A DNA stretch of 64,000 bases, taken from the NCBI RefSeq assembly GCF_028476545.1, contig NW_026732368.1, positions 124,001 through 188,000 on the forward strand, written 5' to 3'. The notes beneath the pieces are model-generated. The model was not told the DNA's origin. It made no database searches and saw only the letters and a program-made list of their open reading frames with translations. The stretch is from Physella acuta (lineage: Eukaryota; Mollusca; Gastropoda; Physidae). Shown in pieces: positions 61,101 through 64,000 of this stretch (the first letter of the stretch is position 1; each line of letters starts with the position of its first letter). A program made the translations under genes and the position numbers.

Positions 61101-63724
61101 TAAGTATAGAAGGTAAAAAATTATCAACCCACACATTACAACACAATCAATGAACCAGCTATAATACACCTGAACCACTGAACCAGGTATAATACACCTG
61201 AATCCTTGAACCAGGTATAACACACCTGAATCAATGAACCAGCTATAACACACCTGAATCAATGAACCAGCTATAACACACCTGAATCACTGAGCCAGCT
61301 ATAATACACCTGAATCACTGAAACAGCTATAATACACCTGAATCACTGAACCAGCTATAACACACCTGAATCACTGAGCCAGCTATAATACACCAGAATC
61401 ACTGAACCAGCTATAATACACCTGAATCACTGAACCAGCTATAATACACCTGAATCACTGTAACAGCTATAATACGTCAGAATCACTGAAACAGCTAAAA
61501 TACACCTGAATCACTGAACCAGCTATAATACACCTGAATCACTGTAACAGCTATAATACGTCAGAATCACTGAAACAGCTAAAATACACCTGAATCACTG
61601 AACCAGCTATAATACACCTGAATCAATGAACCAGCTATAATACACCTGAATCACTGAAACAGCTATAATACATCTGAACCACTAAACCAGCTATAATACA
61701 CCTGAATCACTGAACCAGCTGTAATACACCTGAATCAATGAACCAGCTATAATACATCTGAATCACTAAACCAGCTATAATACACCTGAATCACTGAACC
61801 AACTTTTTAAAAATTGTGCTAAATTTTTGTGAAAAAAAATTAAATGTCTTTACCTAACTTAAAAACGTCTTTACTTATCTTAAAAATGTCTTACACTACC
61901 AATACTTTCTATACATATACCAAACCACTATTAAGAAAAGATAGCTGTTGATTTTAAACATAAATAGAAGTCTAAATAACACGAACAACACTAAGAACTC
62001 ACGACTATAAATTTTACAAAAGATTTTCTCACATTTGACATGTTTAAATCCTGTGGTGGCTGAGCAAAGACATCTAAATTATTCTATAGAGCTCACAACT
62101 ATAAACTTACTTTTGACGACAAGTTTAAACCCTGTGGAGGTTGAGCCAACATTTGTGGACACTGTGCAGATGTAGGTACCAGCATCTTCCACAGAAACAC
62201 TGGGGAAAGTCAGAGTGTTGTCACCTATCACAGCTGTTGGTGCTAGTGGACCATCTGCTTTAGCCCAGGTCACTGTAGCTTGGGCATTGTCAGGAGCTGA
62301 GAACATGGAAAAACAGCAATATCACAACAGCAATTAGTTATTTCCCTTTATAACATAAAGAATCGGAAAAATTTTGTAACGTTATTCATGAGAGTAGGCA
62401 GATCCTTCAGATTGATTTATCAATCTGCCGGGGCACTCCTAAATGTTTCAGTAACTTTCAGAACTTCTTTTAATTTGGTGTAATCTTCTTCTGCTCCTAG
62501 CTGAGTTAATCAGACTTCACAGCCTAATTTTACCTTATATTGCAAGCTTTTTATTTAAACATGCAAACAATTTTCTATGCTGTGTTTATGTGATGGGTAG
62601 ATTATAGTTCACTTCCGAATGGATAATTTGTGAAAAAAATTAATAAAATTAATTTTGTTGTAATATTCATTTCTATTTTCTACATTTAGCTCAGGAGCCC
62701 AGGGGTTTTAGGGTCAGGAGCTAAATGTTCAAAAGGTTAAGCTTGAATAAAGGTGAATAGGTAAGTAGTTTTAACACTATTAAATTTGCTTTCTGCTACT
62801 TTTTGTTGGCCATACAGCCAAAGCCTACATCATACACCATCCACTTTGTATACAATTGGATCAACTAATAATAAACATGTGGACCCATGTGTCCTAGGGG
62901 AAGATGAAGATAAACTATAAACATTAAACAAATTAATTCACTTACTCTGATAATATAATTACAAAAAATCTTAGCAGGAGACCATCTTAACTAAACTCTT
63001 CAGTTAAGAGAAATTTAAAAGGCAATACAAAATTTTACCCTCAAATTGGCAATCAAAGTTGACCTCGTCTCCAGCAAGTACTTCTTTAAGACCAAGAGAT
63101 GAGGGGTCCACTGATATAACAAAAAATAATTCACTATTGGTATTTTAGTTTGAAACAAAAATAAAACAAAATTAACATTTGGTATTTTATAATCAACATT
63201 AAAAGAATACAAATGAAACAAATTTAAGAACCAAAATTTTAAACTTTTGTGCACTTGTATCTCTATCTGCGGTCTTGACATTTCCCCAAAAGACCATTTT
63301 CCTGTATGGACACTTGCCAGAATGTGACAAATGTCCAAATGGATACTTCATTGCATTTGAGCTAGAGTCCATTTGGGAAAACGCATCATAATATTTCTTA
63401 TTATCATGGCATTAAAACTAAAGAAGTTCTTTGTAAGCTATAGTTATTTAATTTAAACAAAATGTATGGTAGATAAAGGTATACACCAATCGTTTTGACA
63501 CAAGTGTATCCTCCATGAATGTAAAAAGCAGAACTAATAATTGGTGTCAAGTATGACAACTATTAAACATCTATTAAACTAAGTGAATCCAGCAACCTAT
63601 TAGGGGAACTGACTCACCAGGAGAAGAATCAACCAAAACATATGTGAAATCTTGAGAAGTTCCGGCAGGGCTTCTAGCAATGCAGGTATATGTCCCAGAA
63701 TCCTCGGGCTGGGCATTATATATA
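49003..63724 (-). CDS. Perlecan (HSPG2) C-terminal region: Ig domains, then LG1-EGF2-LG2-EGF2-LG3; 5'-partial
   Basis: Twenty exons in consistent phase encode about 927 residues to the stop. In order: the end of one Ig domain (NAQPEDSGTYTCIAR), a full Ig (exons at 63039 and 62111), another Ig (60965 and 60084), LG1 (VPYFPQQPISYLKFDG..FRPETTDGLLLYNGQ), two EGF modules, LG2, two EGF modules, LG3 and a terminal CLSPN. This order is that of perlecan domains IV and V (endorepellin), a secreted basement-membrane proteoglycan whose LG domains bind alpha-dystroglycan and integrins in vertebrates. Agrin lacks the Ig array and has different spacing, so perlecan is favoured. LG1 lacks the cysteine pair present in LG2 and LG3. 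A 60-bp exon (54169-54228) may be optional. The gene continues beyond the right edge; no heparan-sulfate attachment region is in view. Confidence 0.94.
49987..50090 (-). CDS. Perlecan exon: LG3, third part
   Basis: Acceptor CTTTTTGCAG, donor GTTAGT. Encodes RTGRSMQLKVDEDPAIPGQT and LIALNVGQNVFLG. Confidence 0.92.
50455..50594 (-). repeat. Donor-derived repeat after the LG3 middle exon
   Basis: In gene sense, AACAG-GTAAGTGAAGACACTG is followed by two more copies of AGTGATA(C/A)GTAAAGACAC or AAGTGAAGACAC with ATATAATAAAACTAG between them, about 50-bp period. Confidence 0.8.
50595..50678 (-). CDS. Perlecan exon: LG3, middle
   Basis: Acceptor CTCTTTAG, donor GTAAGT. Encodes ANLGAGVGTVTSLTQVDDGY and SHTIAVN. 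Its donor is echoed downstream (50455-50594). Confidence 0.92.
51392..51608 (-). CDS. Perlecan exon: LG3, first part
   Basis: Acceptor TTTGTGCCAG, donor GTTTGT. Encodes VQFDGTSYAEVDLRVKRITQ, FRVTISTTRKNGLIFWTGQN and DYVALAIVNGYVQY. Confidence 0.94.
51921..52058 (-). CDS. Perlecan exon: EGF module 4
   Basis: Acceptor GTTGTACAG, donor GTAAGT. Encodes GKNCEIEANVCALNNPCQNN and YRCDCPIGWEGRNCEQ. Confidence 0.94.
52170..52341 (-). CDS. Perlecan exon: LG2 tail and EGF module 3
   Basis: Acceptor TTTCTCTAG, donor GTAAAG. Encodes LHVAGRKYNLFDEAIDSLNV, CGERSWCDNRPCLNRGVC and YYCVCPKQYTG. Confidence 0.93.
52800..52927 (-). CDS. Perlecan exon: LG2, end
   Basis: Acceptor TTTAAAACACCAG, donor GTAAAA. Encodes GTSSGDTRGLNLERPLYLGG and NYGFVGCVKE, with the normal LG cysteine. 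Confidence 0.94.
52928..54168 (-). other. Perlecan intron, AT-rich
   Basis: No further exon or element recognised. The neighbouring large intron 54229-55656 is similar. Confidence 0.6.
54169..54228 (-). CDS. Perlecan candidate cassette exon in LG2, 60 bp
   Basis: Acceptor CCTATGTTAG, donor GTATTA. Encodes EQEANDRFLFPRLERGDVIR. It is exactly 20 codons with the same phase at both ends, and skipping it joins the neighbours in frame. The insert is charged and has no counterpart in known LG domains, so it may be optional or, less likely, a fortuitous frame. Confidence 0.6.
55657..55773 (-). CDS. Perlecan exon: LG2, middle
   Basis: Acceptor CTTGAACAG, donor GTTAGT. Encodes PAVIRSTNPVKLNEWTSVVA and GRQGMLTVDNEPSV. 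Confidence 0.93.
56072..56293 (-). CDS. Perlecan exon: LG2, first part
   Basis: Acceptor TTTAAAACCAG, donor GTAATG. Encodes FTFLDPAFNKTSFISYPKIA, ITLDIKLSSLDDGIVLYNAL and QHIEFRFDTGSG. Confidence 0.94.
56535..56624 (-). CDS. Perlecan exon: EGF module 2
   Basis: Acceptor AATTTAG, donor GTAAGG. Encodes GSCGIGRCTNMLRGYLCICP and YYGEGCRR with EGF-like cysteine spacing. Confidence 0.92.
56888..57120 (-). repeat. 68-bp tandem array at the EGF1 donor
   Basis: Two near-identical units GAACTGGACTAACACCTTAT..GGCGTGACATGTAT..GATCTATCTTT, one diverged unit to the left, and a truncated copy that runs into the exon edge at 57120. Confidence 0.9.
57121..57339 (-). CDS. Perlecan exon: end of LG1 and EGF module 1
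   Basis: Acceptor TTACTCCAACAG, donor GTATGT. Encodes GGVSQVQVQGVNLNLGAQAR, then CSGNKCFYGGTCRPF and CPPGYGGDRCERTEERCQP. Where other LG domains have GC after GFI, this one has GG. Confidence 0.94.
57360..57640. repeat. Degenerate 21-22-bp array before the EGF1 acceptor
   Basis: GACACATGTAATGGTATAAG-type units, about ten, decaying away from the exon. Confidence 0.8.
57840..58106 (-). repeat. Donor-derived array after the LG1 end exon
   Basis: In gene sense, the donor ATTG-GTGAGTCAACATTAGG is followed by about five units of ACATTAGGACTGACTTCAGT plus TGTAGTGTGGATAAGTTG, some of which regain GTTGGTGAGTCAACATTAGG, others GTTGATGATC. Period about 57-63 bp, some half-length. Confidence 0.92.
58107..58256 (-). 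CDS. Perlecan exon: LG1, end
   Basis: Acceptor TTGTTACTTAG, donor GTGAGT. Encodes GTLVVNDEPAYMGEAPGQHV, PLYIGNVPDLGQLPPSVGFT and SGFI. The donor is echoed in the array at 57840-58106. Confidence 0.94.
58475..58572 (-). CDS. Perlecan exon: LG1, middle
   Basis: Acceptor CTATTTCAG, donor GTACCC. Encodes KFDAGSGAATIKGEKPLTLN and QWHTVQLKRHKKN; RFDAGSG is typical of perlecan LG1. Confidence 0.92.
58820..59018 (-). CDS. Perlecan exon: LG1, first part
   Basis: Acceptor TTTTCTTGCAG, donor GTAAAG. Encodes LVPYFPQQPISYLKFDGLQE, then IIMSFRPETTDGLLLYNGQY and DFVCFGLQDQHPIF. Very close to perlecan LG1. Confidence 0.95.
59130..59545. repeat. Minisatellite with internal strand inversions
   Basis: Units of about 28-30 bp, AACATATTTCCTGTTAACAC plus ATTTCTTGTT, fill 59160-59413. 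On both sides (59130-59160 and 59413-59545) the same unit appears as its reverse complement (AACAAGAAATGTGTTA). Confidence 0.88.
59557..59950 (-). mobile_element. tRNA-derived SINE with duplicated head and GAA tail
   Basis: Minus strand: GCGTGGTCGAGTCGGTAAAG (A box) and TCTCGAGTTCGAACCCTCGG (B box), body to 59698; then a second head GCGTGGTCGAGTCGGCAAAA and TGAGTTCAAACCCTCTGACA, ending ATTAAGAACGAAGAAGAAGA at 59582-59560. This is the best copy of the family seen at 2680, 36392 and 63912. Confidence 0.85.
60084..60211 (-). CDS. Perlecan exon: second half of the last Ig domain
   Basis: Acceptor GCTTTTCAG, donor GTTAGT. Encodes EGYSIDDGALFIPRVKEEDA and GKYNCLASSVLGEKAYPVIL. Confidence 0.92.
60965..61097 (-). 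CDS. Perlecan exon: first half of the last Ig domain
   Basis: Acceptor ATACTTACAG, donor GTGAGC. Encodes GPVIQVQQDYTTAAIGSPAR and LKCEAFGSPTPQISWVKVNG. Its acceptor is echoed in the 28-bp array at 61147-61800. Confidence 0.93.
61147..61800 (-). repeat. 28-bp minisatellite derived from a perlecan 3' splice site, about 24 copies
   Basis: In gene sense the unit is GTGTATTATAG-CTGGTTCAGTGATTCAG. The real acceptor, 50 bp downstream in gene sense, reads ACTTACAG-CTGGTCCAGTGATCCAAG. The match covers the AG and the first 17 exon bases. Confidence 0.95.
62111..62296 (-). CDS. Perlecan exon: second half of the Ig domain
   Basis: Acceptor CATGTTCTCAG, donor GTAAGT. Encodes APDNAQATVTWAKADGPLAP, then VEDAGTYICTVSTNVGS and KLVVK; pairs with the previous exon. 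Confidence 0.92.
63039..63110 (-). CDS. Perlecan exon: first half of an Ig domain
   Basis: Acceptor GTTATATCAG, donor GTAAAA. Encodes VDPSSLGLKEVLAGDEVNFD and CQFE, including the B-strand cysteine. Confidence 0.87.
63618..63724 (-). CDS. Perlecan exon: end of an Ig domain
   Basis: Acceptor TTTCTCTACAG, donor GTGAGT. Encodes IYNAQPEDSGTYTCIARSPA and GTSQDFTYVLVDSSP; D-S-G-x-Y-x-C is the Ig F-strand. Confidence 0.9.
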
Positions 63725-63911
63725 CTGTAGAGAAACAATTTGTCAATGTAGAATCAGTCATTGAGACAGTTATAAAAACATAATACAAATTATTGGAAGA
63801 GCAAAATTTAGTGTGTTTTTAGTAATTTTACACATGCTGTTTTATTCTTCTTTCTTATTGTAATGTTTTCGGGATTTCCTCCAACACAATTATGTATTAC
63901 ATAGGCCTCTT

Positions 63912-63990
63912 GACTCAGATTTCTGCCTGCTTTCATTCTGGATTTGCTTCCATAAAATATGTCTATCCAAGAACAAACTATAAGACCACA
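63912..63990 (-). mobile_element. Partial tRNA-derived SINE
   Basis: GATTTCTGCCTGCTTTCATT and CTGGATTTGCTTCCATAAAA match the 3' half of the SINE at 59698-59950; the copy reaches to within about 10 bp of the window edge. Confidence 0.75.
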
Positions 63991-64000
63991 CTGACGCAAA

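Noticed and set aside
49003-63724. Agrin instead of perlecan
   Set aside because: Ig domains directly precede LG1 and two EGF modules separate each LG pair, as in perlecan; agrin has follistatin and SEA modules and other spacing.

Overview
The window is animal nuclear DNA, most likely from a mollusc and probably a heterobranch gastropod. It is AT-rich, with short exons in long introns and GT-AG splicing. It is crowded with microsatellites, minisatellites, MITEs and tRNA-derived SINEs, and the palindromes TAGATCTA and TAGGCCTA recur. The lineage is inferred from sequence texture and the style of the protein and LINE fragments; no marker gene is present.

Three host genes can be read exon by exon, with reading phase consistent across every junction. 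(1) 8860-19472, plus strand: the C-terminal part of a TTLL10-like tubulin tyrosine ligase-like enzyme (glycylase family), with two alternative 3' ends. (2) 26650-32249, minus strand: a complete 325-residue protein with an N-terminal membrane anchor and a copine-type von Willebrand A domain with an intact MIDAS. (3) 49003 to beyond the right edge, minus strand: the C-terminal end of perlecan (HSPG2), with Ig domains followed by LG1-EGF-EGF-LG2-EGF-EGF-LG3.

Layout. 1-8859 is repeat-dominated: 23-bp, 20-bp and 18-bp minisatellites, a LINE 3' end and a SINE. 8860-19472 is the TTLL10-like gene. 19473-26649 is intergenic and holds a 2.5-kb Ginger-like DNA transposon (21683-24196) inside an (AT)n tract. 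26650-32249 is the copine-A gene. 32250-49002 is gene-free and rich in mobile elements: hAT-type MITEs with exact 8-bp target duplications, nested insertions, two copies of a 0.7-kb repeat, a solo LTR, and LINE and SINE pieces. 49003-64000 is the perlecan gene.

The most unusual signal is that many minisatellites here appear to have grown out of splice junctions. In the TTLL10-like gene a 47-bp unit made of branch-site-like sequence, 3' splice site and the first eight exon codons is tandemly repeated six times, plus one diverged copy, just upstream of the real exon. A 33-bp 3' splice unit is tripled two exons later, and at least three donor sites are followed by donor-derived repeats. The unrelated perlecan gene on the other strand shows the same at one acceptor (about 24 copies of a 28-bp unit) and at two or three donors. 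These arrays supply decoy splice sites and suggest a recurring process that copies exon-intron boundaries. I could not run alignments or RNA-seq checks; identities and copy numbers were judged by eye.
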